Below, one piece after another: positions 1 through 11,485 of a stretch of DNA of 64,000 nucleotides. The stretch spans positions 1 through 64,000 of the forward strand of contig NZ_CANMGY010000005.1 in assembly GCF_947497555.1 (NCBI RefSeq). The letters are read 5' to 3'. A program made the position numbers and the translations under genes. The DNA comes from an uncultured Umboniibacter sp. (GTDB taxonomy: Bacteria; Pseudomonadota; Gammaproteobacteria; Pseudomonadales; DSM-25080). The stretch's first letter is position 1; every line of letters starts with the position of its first letter. The notes beneath the pieces were generated by a model. It was not told where the DNA came from, did no database searches, and saw only the letters and a program-made list of their open reading frames with translations.

Positions 1-74
1 CGGACCGGACGGGACTCGAACCCGCGACCCCCGGCGTGACAGGCCGGTATTCTAACCAACTGAACTACCGGTCC
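1..74 (-). tRNA. tRNA-Asp (anticodon GTC)
   Basis: The reverse complement folds as a full cloverleaf. The acceptor stem GGACCGG pairs with CCGGTCC and is followed by discriminator G, and the anticodon loop reads CTGTCAC. The T arm carries TTCGAGT. The 3' CCA, if encoded, lies just outside the window. It is the second tRNA of a transcript that starts upstream of tRNA-Val, 20 bp away. Confidence 0.96.
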
Positions 75-94
75 GCATTTTAAACTTTTGAAAC

Positions 95-170
95 TGGTGG
101 GTGATACAGGGATCGAACCTGTGACCTACGCCTTGTAAGGGCGCCGCTCTCCCAGCTGAGCTAATCACCC
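95..170 (-). tRNA. tRNA-Val (anticodon TAC)
   Basis: The acceptor stem GGGTGAT pairs with ATCACCC, followed by discriminator A and an encoded CCA. The anticodon stem-loop GCGCC-CTTACAA-GGCGT gives anticodon TAC. The total length of 76 nt including CCA is normal. It is the first gene of a two-tRNA unit with tRNA-Asp. Confidence 0.96.
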
Positions 171-183
171 GAGCACGCCGCGC

Positions 184-211
184 ATTTTACGTAGACGGGG
201 AAAGTTGTCAA
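184..211 (-). promoter_or_regulatory. Sigma-70 promoter of the tRNA-Val/tRNA-Asp unit
   Basis: On the minus strand a consensus -35 TTGACA (206-211) lies 16 bp from -10 TAAAAT (184-189). A GC-rich stretch (GCGCGGCGTG) follows it directly, up to the tRNA-Val 5' end. Strong boxes with a GC-rich discriminator are typical of stable-RNA promoters under stringent control. The stringent control is inferred from family knowledge. Confidence 0.75.
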
Positions 212-392
212 CTATAAAGTTAAAAAAACTAAATAAATCAATAAACTAACGATTTTTAATGACTATGCACTTACCGTAAAAAACCCGCGCTAAGTGTACC
301 TATAGGCTAGGGCTAATGGTATCATTCGTGTTATAGAATCGCAGTGCCGTCACATTCAACTATTCGATGCGAAAGTTCTAACGGAACCTAAT

Positions 393-809
393 ATGAAAAA
401 ACTACTTGCCGTTCTCTCCTTGCTAATTACTTCCGCTGTATATGGATCAATTGATCTCTATGAGTTTCGCAATGATTTAGATCGTATTCGCTTTGAATCT
501 CTCACCGCCGAGTTGCGTTGCCCTAAGTGTCAAAATCAAGCTATCTCAGATTCCGATGCACCGATTGCTGAGGATATGAAGGACATAGTCTATGAAATGC
601 TGATGGCCGATAAGTCGGATATTGAGATTAAAGACTATTTAGTTGCCCGTTATGGAGAGTTTGTCTTATATAGCCCAGAGATGACCGGTGTGAACTATGT
701 GTTGTGGCTAGGGCCTTTTGTCCTTCTTTTTCTGGTGGTTGCCACTGCGGTGGTGGTTGTTCGTCGCAACAGCAATGATTTAACAGATGATGAAGGTACC
801 TCGATATGA
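393..809 (+). CDS. ccmH: Cytochrome c maturation protein CcmH
   Basis: A 138-residue thiol-disulfide protein of the system I cytochrome c biogenesis machinery, which keeps apocytochrome CXXCH cysteines reduced for heme ligation. It has an N-terminal signal peptide (about 1-18), the diagnostic LRCPKCQNQ motif with C43 and C46, and a C-terminal membrane anchor at about 101-123. The domain should therefore face the periplasm. It is the short CcmH form, not the E. coli fusion with CcmI. It overlaps ccmI by 4 bp (ATGA). The other ccm genes are not upstream: only tRNAs on the opposite strand lie there. Confidence 0.93.
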   Translation: MKKLLAVLSLLITSAVYGSIDLYEFRNDLDRIRFESLTAELRCPKCQNQAISDSDAPIAEDMKDIVYEMLMADKSDIEIKDYLVARYGEFVLYSPEMTGVNYVLWLGPFVLLFLVVATAVVVVRRNSNDLTDDEGTSI

Positions 810-1831
810 TGTCTTTGGCCTTAGTGGTACTCGCCACGTTGTTGGTTTGCGGTGTCGTGGTATGGCAGCTTGCTAATCGAGATAGAGTGAGGAATAGCGG
901 TCTGTCGGGAATGCTACTGGCCTTCGCGGTGATCTTAGTGCCGTTGATTGGGGTGCTTGGTTATCAATCTTCCGGTAGTCAGCACCTCGTTGAGATCGAC
1001 TCGCTAGCAGTAGAATGGACGGAGGCTGTGAATACGGGGGCAGATGCCGCGGCAATTACCACTGAGCTGAGCGCACGCGTTAACAACGCGTTGGAGTCTT
1101 CACCCGAGCACGAACGACTATTATTCTTAGCGGCAACGCTCGATAAACAAGCAGGGCGATATCAAGCTGCTGAGGCTCGCTTTGCTCAAATGACTGCGTT
1201 ATCGCCAAATGACCCGCAGGTCGCGGCAGAATACGCTCAGGTTAGTTACTTTGCTAATCGGGGTATTATGACGCCAACTATTCAGGCTCGCTTGGACCGT
1301 GCTTTAGAACTTGATTCTGAAAGTCGCCCGGTTTTAGCGCTGTTAGCAGTCCATAACTATCAGAATCAGCAACCTGAACTTGCCCTGAACTATTGGCAGA
1401 GATTATTACGGGTATTGCCGGTAGATAGTCCAAGCCGTCCGATGATCGTCGAAGCTGTTAATCAAGTTACGACCGAACTGGGAATCGATACATCAGCTCG
1501 GTCAGTTAAGGTTGCCATTAAAGGTGCCGAGGAAATTGTCGCGTCACCAGCAGCGGTGGTCTTCATCGTTGCTCGTCCTACCAGCCAGGGCGCTCCGCTA
1601 GCGGTAAAGCGTATCTCGGCAGCATCGCTTCCTACAGAGGTGGTTCTCAGTGCTCAAGATGAGATGATTAGTGGCCACAATATTGCGAATTTCGATCAAT
1701 TCATTGTCTATGCCGTACTCAGTCAGACCGGCCAGGCAGGGAAACAGCAAGGTGATTGGGAGAGTGCTACATTTAGTGTAGATAGTGAGATTGAAGCACT
1801 AGATGTTGTCATTGACCGCCAAGTCGAATAA
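806..1831 (+). CDS. ccmI: Cytochrome c biogenesis protein CcmI
   Basis: A 341-residue membrane-anchored protein with two N-terminal transmembrane segments (about 3-20 and 34-53). A periplasmic tetratricopeptide-like region follows (about 90-200), including the stretch around EHERLLFLAATLDKQAGRY. CcmI binds the C-terminus of apocytochrome c and delivers it to the CcmF/CcmH heme ligation complex. The C-terminal part (about 230-335) matches the extended CcmI type of pseudomonads. The start overlaps ccmH, so the two are surely cotranscribed. The next gene, smc, starts about 70 bp downstream and may be read through. Confidence 0.88.
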   Translation: MMSLALVVLATLLVCGVVVWQLANRDRVRNSGLSGMLLAFAVILVPLIGVLGYQSSGSQHLVEIDSLAVEWTEAVNTGADAAAITTELSARVNNALESSPEHERLLFLAATLDKQAGRYQAAEARFAQMTALSPNDPQVAAEYAQVSYFANRGIMTPTIQARLDRALELDSESRPVLALLAVHNYQNQQPELALNYWQRLLRVLPVDSPSRPMIVEAVNQVTTELGIDTSARSVKVAIKGAEEIVASPAAVVFIVARPTSQGAPLAVKRISAASLPTEVVLSAQDEMISGHNIANFDQFIVYAVLSQTGQAGKQQGDWESATFSVDSEIEALDVVIDRQVE

Positions 1832-1902
1832 ATTAGAAGTTAAGCTAATAATAATTGGAGCGCTTTAGGCGCCCACTGTTTGCAAGGAGCTGGTTCCGCC
1901 GC

Positions 1903-4900
1903 ATGCGTCTTAAATCGATCAAGTTGGCAGGCTTTAAGTCTTTCGTTGATCCGACTACCGTTCATTTTCCTTCGAATCTGAGTGCTGTAGTGGGACCGAA
2001 TGGCTGTGGCAAGTCAAATGTCATTGACGCAGTCAGATGGGTAATGGGCGAGTCGTCTGCTAAGAACCTCCGCGGTGAATCGATGACCGACGTCATCTTC
2101 AACGGTTCAAGTGGGCGTAAACCTGTCGGTCAGGCTTCCATCGAGTTAGTTTTCGACAATTCCGATCACTCGATTCAAGGTGAATGGAATCAATTTTCCG
2201 AAGTGTCCGTTAAGCGCAAAGTCACCCGCGAAAGTCAAAACACCTACTACATCAATGGTACTAAGTGCCGCCGACGTGATATCACTGATATTTTCCTTGG
2301 TACCGGGCTTGGCCCGCGAAGCTATGCAATCATCGAACAGGGAATGATATCTCGGTTGATTGAATCGAAGCCCGACGAGCTGCGTGTGTTTATCGAAGAG
2401 GCGGCGGGGATATCGAAGTACAAGGATCGGCGCCGAGATACCGAGAATCGAATTAAACGAACTCGCGAGAACCTCGAACGTCTAACGGATCTGCGGGACG
2501 AACTCGGTAGGCAGTTAGAACGTCTTGCTCGACAAGCATCGGAAGCCCAAAGGTATCGGAAGCTTCGTGCTGAAGAGCGTGAGCTAAAAGCCATGGTGAT
2601 CGCAGTTCAGTGGAACGAGTTTGATCAGAAATTGGTCGAGTATGATGCACGAATAACAGAACTCGATAAAGAGATCGAAGACGTTCGCGCCAATAAAATG
2701 GGTGCGGAGAGCAAAATTGATTTACTTCGTAACCAAAGTGAATCTTTGCAGCAAAGCTATCAGACTGTTCAGCAGGCTTATTTTCAGTTGGGGTCAAAGA
2801 TGGCTCAACTCGAGCAAAGTGCCAAGTTTAGCGAGGATAAGTCCAGTAAGTTGCAGCAGGAGTTACAACAGTCCTCGGCAGCACGAAGTGCTATCGACCT
2901 CCAACGCGAAGGTGATCACCAGCAGTTATCTGAGGCTCAAAGCTCGTTAGCGCTTCTAGAACCGGATTTGATGATACTTGACGAATCCTTATCTGAGCAG
3001 CAGCGCCTTGTTGATGAAGAGCGCGCAGTTCGTGAGCAGGCCTTCGAGGCGTTACAGCAGTGTAAACGAGACCTTGCGACATTCGAACAGCGCAAGGCCA
3101 ACGTCCAGCAGCAGATTAACCAGCAAGATACAACGCTGCAGCAAATTGCTCAGCGCAAGCAGTCGCTGAAACTTGAGCTGGAAAAAGTAGAGCTCGGGTT
3201 AAAGAGCAGTGACCTTACGCTATTTGCTGAGCAACGCGACGCATCAAGTTCAGAATTAGCCGAGATGTCCAAGAAAGTTGCGGATACACAGCTCCTTCGT
3301 GATCAATTTAGAGCAGAGCTCAACAAAGCCAAAACGGAGCAGAGTGAACTAAGTCATACCAGTGTGAAACTCGAGTCGCGACTAGAGGCCATTGGGCTAC
3401 TCCTTGCGGAGCGTGAAACTGCGGATTTGGCGTCAGTGATCGCTAAATACAATCTCGACGATTCGCCGACCTTGATGAGTCAGCTTAAAGTCCCCGAAGC
3501 CTGGCAAACTGTGTTCTCTTGGGTACTTGGCGCTTGGCTGGACGCGCGAATTAGCAGCGGAGATCACGGGCACGATGTTGTCGCGCCAAATTTATTGGTC
3601 GTTAGTTCATCACTTAGCCCAATGACTGGAAGCTTAGCGTCGTTAGTTGAAGCAGGGCAGGTGCCTGATTTTCTCAATAATATTTTGGTGGCTGAGGATT
3701 TAGCTCAGGCTCAGACAATGCGCCGCTCGTTGGCGCCTGGACAAAGTGTTATTTGTAAAACTGGTGAATGGTTGAGTCGTAACACCCAAACTATGTTGGG
3801 AGAGCAAACCGCCATTGATCCGCTGGTGCTGTTGGAAGAGCAAAGATTAATTAGTGATGAACTTCGTGAGAATTCAGAGTTACTTGAGGCTAGCTCCAGT
3901 AATCTGCAGAGCCTCACAGCGGAACTTAACGGGCTAGAGGCTTCGCTGCAAACACAGCGCCAGGCACTCATTGCGCAACAGAATCTCACAGCGCAGGTCG
4001 AAGCGGATTTCCGCGCCTCTGAAGCTACCTATTCACAGCTCAATAACCAAAAACTGTCACTTCAACGTAACGAGGCTGAACTCGAAGAAAGTGAGCTGCT
4101 AGCCGCTGAACTCCGTGAAGAGCTGTCCATGCAGTTAGAAATGTTGATGGAAGAATCTCAGGATGACCCTCAATTGACGTTAACACGAACACTCGAATCT
4201 TCTGAAGGGAAATTGCAGTTATTGTTAAACCAGCAACGTGAGGCTCAGGCTACTCAACAACAGCTGATAATGGATGTCCAACGTCATAGTTTGACCATCG
4301 ATTCGGCTCAAGCAGCGCTTGCCCGAGTCGATGAACAGATTGAATCACGTCATGAACGCGAAGCGGAATTGAGAGAAGAGCTCTCGCTCATCGCGGAGGA
4401 AAATATTGAACTGCCGCTGCAGATTGAAGAGCTTGCCGAGCAGCGTATGGCCATGGAGTCTGATCTCGTTGCCGCAAAGCAACGGGCTGATGAAGTTGCT
4501 CATGAGCTTCGCAGTTTAGAATCGTCTCGTGGCGACGTAGAACGGATGGTTGAAAAGCTTCGCGAACGACTAGAACATCAGCGACTTGAGCGACAAACTG
4601 TTTACGTCAAACTAGGCGGTTTAGCTGAGCAGTTACGCGAACATGAAATTAACCTGAAAGCGGTATTAGATAGCTTACCCGAAGAGATTGACGTCAAGGC
4701 TTGGGAAGCCGAATTAATTCGTTTTGAACAGCGAATTAAGCGTTTAGGAGCCATAAACCTAGCGGCTATCGATGAGTATGAACAGGAGAAAGAGCGTAAA
4801 GACTACCTCGACGCTCATGATGCCGATCTCAATGAAGCCTTAGAGGCGCTCGAGGCGGCCATTCATAAGATTGACAAAGAAACACGTGCTCGTTTTAAAG

Positions 4901-5358
4901 CGACATTTGATACAGTGAACGCTGGTCTGCAAACGCTCTTCCCTAAGGTTTTTGGAGGCGGCGCGGCATGGCTTGAATTAACGGGCGAAGACCTTTTAGA
5001 TACCGGTGTCTCCATTATGGCCAGGCCACCAGGTAAAAAGAACAGTACCATTCATTTGCTTTCCGGTGGAGAAAAGGCGATGACAGCCATTGCACTGGTG
5101 TTCTCGATTTTCCAACTAAATCCAGCGCCGTTCTGTATGCTAGACGAGGTTGATGCTCCGCTAGATGATGCTAACGTCGGACGCTATGCAAGGTTGGTTG
5201 AAGAAATGAGTGAAAACGTACAATTTATTTATATAACCCACAACAAGATTGCTATGGAAATGGCGAAACAGTTGCAGGGTGTCACGATGCATGAACCAGG
5301 CGTTTCTCGCCTAGTTTCTGTGGATGTTGATGAGGCCGTGGCATTAGCCGAGGCATAA
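1903..5358 (+). CDS. smc: Chromosome segregation protein SMC
   Basis: SMC ATPase that compacts and segregates chromosomes with ScpA/ScpB. From the ATG at 1903 it has 1151 residues, normal for the family. It shows Walker A GPNGCGKSN (about 31-39), a glutamine- and glutamate-rich coiled coil, a hinge (about 490-640), a second coiled coil, and an ABC signature LSGGEK with Walker B CMLDEVDAPLDD near the C-terminus. The frame is open upstream to a TTG at 1855. The ATG is preferred because MRLKSIKLAGFKSF is the usual SMC N-terminus and an AGGAG lies 13 bp upstream. It heads smc-zipA-ligA, the pseudomonad order. Confidence 0.96.
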   Translation: MRLKSIKLAGFKSFVDPTTVHFPSNLSAVVGPNGCGKSNVIDAVRWVMGESSAKNLRGESMTDVIFNGSSGRKPVGQASIELVFDNSDHSIQGEWNQFSEVSVKRKVTRESQNTYYINGTKCRRRDITDIFLGTGLGPRSYAIIEQGMISRLIESKPDELRVFIEEAAGISKYKDRRRDTENRIKRTRENLERLTDLRDELGRQLERLARQASEAQRYRKLRAEERELKAMVIAVQWNEFDQKLVEYDARITELDKEIEDVRANKMGAESKIDLLRNQSESLQQSYQTVQQAYFQLGSKMAQLEQSAKFSEDKSSKLQQELQQSSAARSAIDLQREGDHQQLSEAQSSLALLEPDLMILDESLSEQQRLVDEERAVREQAFEALQQCKRDLATFEQRKANVQQQINQQDTTLQQIAQRKQSLKLELEKVELGLKSSDLTLFAEQRDASSSELAEMSKKVADTQLLRDQFRAELNKAKTEQSELSHTSVKLESRLEAIGLLLAERETADLASVIAKYNLDDSPTLMSQLKVPEAWQTVFSWVLGAWLDARISSGDHGHDVVAPNLLVVSSSLSPMTGSLASLVEAGQVPDFLNNILVAEDLAQAQTMRRSLAPGQSVICKTGEWLSRNTQTMLGEQTAIDPLVLLEEQRLISDELRENSELLEASSSNLQSLTAELNGLEASLQTQRQALIAQQNLTAQVEADFRASEATYSQLNNQKLSLQRNEAELEESELLAAELREELSMQLEMLMEESQDDPQLTLTRTLESSEGKLQLLLNQQREAQATQQQLIMDVQRHSLTIDSAQAALARVDEQIESRHEREAELREELSLIAEENIELPLQIEELAEQRMAMESDLVAAKQRADEVAHELRSLESSRGDVERMVEKLRERLEHQRLERQTVYVKLGGLAEQLREHEINLKAVLDSLPEEIDVKAWEAELIRFEQRIKRLGAINLAAIDEYEQEKERKDYLDAHDADLNEALEALEAAIHKIDKETRARFKATFDTVNAGLQTLFPKVFGGGAAWLELTGEDLLDTGVSIMARPPGKKNSTIHLLSGGEKAMTAIALVFSIFQLNPAPFCMLDEVDAPLDDANVGRYARLVEEMSENVQFIYITHNKIAMEMAKQLQGVTMHEPGVSRLVSVDVDEAVALAEA

Positions 5359-5370
5359 CCGAGATATAAC

Positions 5371-8323
<2,953 letters not shown>

Positions 8324-8324
<1 letters not shown>

Positions 8325-8737
8325 TGCAAGAATCGATTGTATACGGCTGCATAACAGATACGAGTCCGGCGCTGGACGTTGAACGACGCCGACAGAACCG
8401 TATTGCGTTGGCGCATTTACCCGCCAATGAAGCCTGGCAGTTTCTTAACCGTGAAATGTTTTCGGTACCAGAGCATACTCAGCCACGTGGCGATTTTATT
8501 ACCGAAGTTATGCATTTCGGTTCATCGTATGGTGCCATTGAATATGAATGGGATGAGTGGATTAAACAGTTTGAAGCACTATTAACGAAGATGTATTGGG
8601 TGTCGGCAACCGTCCATCTCGAAACTGAATTACGAGGCACTCATAGTTTTGTATGGACCCCTGACGGAGACCACCATCGCCCCGGCAGCAATGCAATGTC
8701 GGTGAAATGTGAGTGGCTACATGAGACGAGTTATTAA
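8324..8737 (+). CDS. Conserved-looking hypothetical protein in the smc-zipA-ligA operon
   Basis: A 137-residue soluble protein that I do not recognise. There is no signal peptide or membrane segment. It is rich in W, H, E and D, with clusters such as EYEWDEWIKQFE and TPDGDHHRPGS. Its start codon shares one base with the ligA stop codon and its own stop abuts the next start. This tight packing strongly supports a real, cotranscribed gene. Function unknown. Confidence 0.72.
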
Positions 8738-8953
8738 ATGAAGAAAATATTTCGTAAATTCAAAACCCCGGTACTGGGAATCATTGCCATGGCGGTGATG
8801 CTTTGGGGTGTTCACCGAGCCTTTCACGTTAGCTATGGCGAAATGTTTGCGCTCTTTAAGGAAGTCTCGCCATTCTTTCTTTTCGTTATTGCGCTAGGAA
8901 GCGTTGCCGCGTTGTTGTTGCGTTGGTGGACCTCTCGCCGTGACGACCTCTAG
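8738..8953 (+). CDS. Small predicted inner-membrane protein
   Basis: A 71-residue protein with a basic N-terminus (MKKIFRKFK), two hydrophobic segments (about 10-28 and 44-62) and a basic C-terminal tail (WWTSRRDDL). This suggests a two-pass membrane hairpin with both ends in the cytoplasm. It starts directly after the preceding stop codon and overlaps the proposed trmO start by 14 bp, so it sits inside a compact operon. I recognise no family. A role with trmO or the division genes would be guesswork. Confidence 0.65.
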   Translation: MKKIFRKFKTPVLGIIAMAVMLWGVHRAFHVSYGEMFALFKEVSPFFLFVIALGSVAALLLRWWTSRRDDL

Positions 8954-9647
8954 GGATTTCAGCTTTACTCAGATCGGCGTCATTCGCACCCCGTTTGATA
9001 GCAAGTTTGCAGTGCCTCGCCAACCTAGTTTAGCGCCCTCAACACGCGGGGTGATTGTCCTCGATGAAGGCTATTCCGATCCGAATTACGTGTTAGGGCT
9101 GGAGCGCTGCTCACATATTTGGCTTAGTTTCGTCTTCCATCTCGTTGGTGCTTCTAGTAAGCCTACTGTTCGGCCACCACGTTTGGGCGGTAACGAACGG
9201 GTAGGGGTCTTCGCGACGCGCTCAACACATCGGCCGAACCCCCTCGGTTTGTCAGTAGTTAGGCTAGATCGGGTCGAACACAAGGCTCGGACTGAGCTGC
9301 ATGTTTCGGGTGTGGATTTAGTTAACGGCACGCCGATATTAGATATAAAACCGTATGCACCGTATGTGGATTCGGTAAATCACGCCGAGTACGCTCTTGC
9401 CGATAACCAGCCCGATCGCTTGCAAGTAACGTGGAGCCAAGCGGCTAGCAATAGCTTTGAGTCAATTAAGCCTTCACTGGTGTTGATTGACAAAGTGGCA
9501 GTAGAGCAAATACTTGCGCAGGATCCTCGACCTTCCTATCACAGCGATGATTCGCGCGTATACGGAGTGAGCTTAGAGGGCGTAGAGTTCAAGTTTCGGG
9601 TGACTAACAATGAAGTGATCATTCAGACAGTTGAAACGCCGTGTTAA
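8940..9647 (+). CDS. trmO: tRNA (adenine(37)-N6)-methyltransferase TrmO
   Basis: SAM-dependent enzyme that methylates t6A37 in tRNA-Thr (formerly TsaA/YaeB), 235 residues from a GTG start. That start gives MTTSRDFSFTQIGVIRTPF, closely matching the E. coli N-terminus. The frame is open upstream to 8904, but a start there would add unrelated residues inside the previous gene. A GGTGGA lies about 10 bp upstream of the GTG. Conserved blocks include KFAVPRQPSLAP, GVFATRSTHRPNPLGLS and DIKPYAPYVDS. It is the last gene of the smc-ligA run and convergent with the next gene. Confidence 0.93.
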   Translation: MTTSRDFSFTQIGVIRTPFDSKFAVPRQPSLAPSTRGVIVLDEGYSDPNYVLGLERCSHIWLSFVFHLVGASSKPTVRPPRLGGNERVGVFATRSTHRPNPLGLSVVRLDRVEHKARTELHVSGVDLVNGTPILDIKPYAPYVDSVNHAEYALADNQPDRLQVTWSQAASNSFESIKPSLVLIDKVAVEQILAQDPRPSYHSDDSRVYGVSLEGVEFKFRVTNNEVIIQTVETPC

Positions 9648-9710
9648 CGTAAGCAACCTACGCTAGCGAAAGGGCCACTCGTTCTCGACTCTTTAGTTTA
9701 CTTTGCCTTG

Positions 9711-9731
9711 CTGAAACACGAGGTGCTTCAG
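9711..9731. terminator. Possible hairpin between convergent trmO and methyltransferase genes
   Basis: CTGAAACAC and GTGCTTCAG form a 9-bp stem with one mismatch around a GAG loop, in the gap between two convergent genes. No clear T-run follows on either strand, so its role as a terminator is uncertain. Confidence 0.3.
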
Positions 9732-9750
9732 TTGTGCGAATACTACCGTA

Positions 9751-10524
9751 CTAACGCACTTGGGTTGCGTACGCTACGAGCGATGCAGCAACCGCAACAT
9801 TCAATGACTCTACCTCGTTACTCATGGGGATGGATAACGCATGAGTAGCGGCACGACGGGTTTCCTTGGAGACTCCATCGCTCTCGTTACCCATTACATA
9901 AACAGTGCCCACCTTATCTTTGGCAGCGTAATTAAATACGTTGTCATCCGCTTCACCCGCTAACACAGCGATATTAAGTCCCCGAGTCTGAATGACCTCA
10001 AGTGCCTCGATAACGGTATCGCAAAGCAAAATAGGGGCTTTGAATAGGGTTCCAGCACTACTTTTTACTACCAGCGCATTAAGGCTAGCGTTAGCTTGGC
10101 GAGGGATGATGAGCCCGTTTATACCAGCGGCCGCAGCGCTTCGAATAATCATACCTACGTTCTGAGGGTTAGTGACATTATCTAAAAGCAACCAGTGACC
10201 AACCTCGCACTCACTCTTAAGCGTTTCAGCGCTCAATAGGTTCATCTTGGCATTGTGTACGTCTACCACAACACCTTGGTCCTGTTTCATATTACGTGAA
10301 ATACGTGAGAGCGCCTTGCGGTCATGATACAGAATTTCTACGTTACGACTCTCAGCCGCCCGAATGATATCTTTGATGATTCCCTGAGGCTTATTACTAT
10401 CGGCTAGATGCAGCCGATGAATCGACAGAGATTTGTCTTCTAACATCTCCAACGCCGGCTTACGGCCATATACGCTGATCATTGACGCGAGAAACTGCTT
10501 CTTAGCTTGATAGTCGGCGGTCAT
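9751..10524 (-). CDS. TrmH/SpoU-family RNA 2'-O-methyltransferase, RlmB-like
   Basis: A 257-residue SAM-dependent ribose methyltransferase with a trefoil-knot fold. The N-terminal substrate-binding domain (about 15-95) contains the YGRKPALEML segment typical of RlmB-type enzymes. The SpoU motifs follow: LLLDNVTNPQNVGMIIRSA with the conserved N and R, then VYVMGNESDGVS, then IPMSNEVESLNVAVAASL. The likely target is 23S rRNA, but the exact nucleotide cannot be read from sequence. It stands alone, with 112 bp separating it from xthA. Confidence 0.85.
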   Translation of the reverse strand: MTADYQAKKQFLASMISVYGRKPALEMLEDKSLSIHRLHLADSNKPQGIIKDIIRAAESRNVEILYHDRKALSRISRNMKQDQGVVVDVHNAKMNLLSAETLKSECEVGHWLLLDNVTNPQNVGMIIRSAAAAGINGLIIPRQANASLNALVVKSSAGTLFKAPILLCDTVIEALEVIQTRGLNIAVLAGEADDNVFNYAAKDKVGTVYVMGNESDGVSKETRRAATHALSIPMSNEVESLNVAVAASLVAYATQVR

Positions 10525-10636
10525 TGGACTCTCTTGTTAATTGGTGGACGTTTGATTATATGTCTAGGATGACTTTAGTGTCGCAAACTTTAGCTAGTCA
10601 CTACCCTAAATATTCGTCTAGTCACTTCTGCGAAGA

Positions 10637-11446
10637 TTATAGCTCGACTTCAAGCCAACATGGGGCATGATCAGAGGGTTTTTCCATTGCTCTAATATCG
10701 TAATCGATCCCAGACTGCTTTAGGCTATCGGTTAGAAAGTTCGACGTTAGTATCAGGTCAATACGTAAACCGGTTCTAGGGTCGCGCTCAAAACCTCGGC
10801 TGCGATAGTCAAACCAACTCAACTCGGTAGCATCCGGCTTAAGGAATCGATGACTATCTACAAAGCCTAGGCCTGTTAATGTTGCTAACCATTCACGTTC
10901 AATAGGCTGAAAGCTCGCTTTGCCTGTTCTCAGCCATCGCTTTTGGTTATCGGAGCCAATGCCAATGTCAATGTCTGCAGGGGCGATGTTGTTGTCGCCC
11001 ATGAGTATCACCGCTTCCTTGGATAAATCATGCGCCTGCATTTGCGCAGTGAGATCCGTGTAAAACTTCTCCTTAGCAGGAAACTTTGTTGGGTGACTAA
11101 GACTATCTCCCTGAGGGTAGTAGCCATTGTAAACGTGGAAAATCTCCCCCTGGACATCATAACTGCCGCCAACGAAGCGCTTTTGGTCTTCATCTGTATC
11201 GGATGGAAAACCTTTGGTGACTGTAAGCGGCGGAAGTTTCGACAGTAGCGCTACGCCGTAGTGCGACTTTTGACCATGAAAAATACAGTGATAGCCCATG
11301 GCTTCAATTGCTTCGAGTGGGAACTGAGGATCATCAACCTTCGTTTCCTGCAGGCCAATAAAATCGGGGTTGTGGCGATCTATAATGGCATCAAGTTGAT
11401 GAAGCCGAGCTCGGACACTATTGATATTAAAACTGATGAAACGCAT
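10637..11446 (-). CDS. xthA: Exodeoxyribonuclease III (AP endonuclease)
   Basis: A 269-residue Mg-dependent 3'-5' exonuclease and AP endonuclease of base-excision repair. It matches E. coli XthA nearly end to end: MRFISFNINSVRARLHQL, LQETKVDD with catalytic E34, GYYPQGDS, MGDNNIAPADIDIGIG, KRWLRTGKASF, SWFDYRSRGF and a terminal SDHAPCW with the catalytic Asp/His. It lies 39 bp downstream of prc. A hairpin in that gap covers its ribosome binding site. A second, more divergent ExoIII family member lies at 57599-58381. Confidence 0.96.
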   Translation of the reverse strand: MRFISFNINSVRARLHQLDAIIDRHNPDFIGLQETKVDDPQFPLEAIEAMGYHCIFHGQKSHYGVALLSKLPPLTVTKGFPSDTDEDQKRFVGGSYDVQGEIFHVYNGYYPQGDSLSHPTKFPAKEKFYTDLTAQMQAHDLSKEAVILMGDNNIAPADIDIGIGSDNQKRWLRTGKASFQPIEREWLATLTGLGFVDSHRFLKPDATELSWFDYRSRGFERDPRTGLRIDLILTSNFLTDSLKQSGIDYDIRAMEKPSDHAPCWLEVEL

Positions 11447-11451
11447 GCTGA

Positions 11452-11470
11452 CCCCTGAAGAGAACAGGGG
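11452..11470 (-). promoter_or_regulatory. Hairpin covering the xthA ribosome binding site
   Basis: On the minus strand CCCCTG-N7-CAGGGG forms a perfect 6-bp GC-rich stem. The 3' arm is the only purine-rich Shine-Dalgarno candidate (AGGGG), 5 nt before the xthA ATG. Translation of xthA may therefore depend on opening of the stem, for example by ribosomes finishing prc 39 bp upstream. The mechanism is inferred. Confidence 0.45.
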
Positions 11471-11485
11471 CCATGTAAAGGACGA

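Noticed and set aside
2322-3169. Several 60-110-codon open frames on both strands within smc.
   Set aside because: They are shadows of the long smc frame: serine/arginine-rich translations without ribosome binding sites.
8904-8939. ATG start for trmO at 8904.
   Set aside because: It would add MPRCCCVGGPLA-type residues read out of frame from the previous gene. The GTG at 8940 matches the known TrmO N-terminus.
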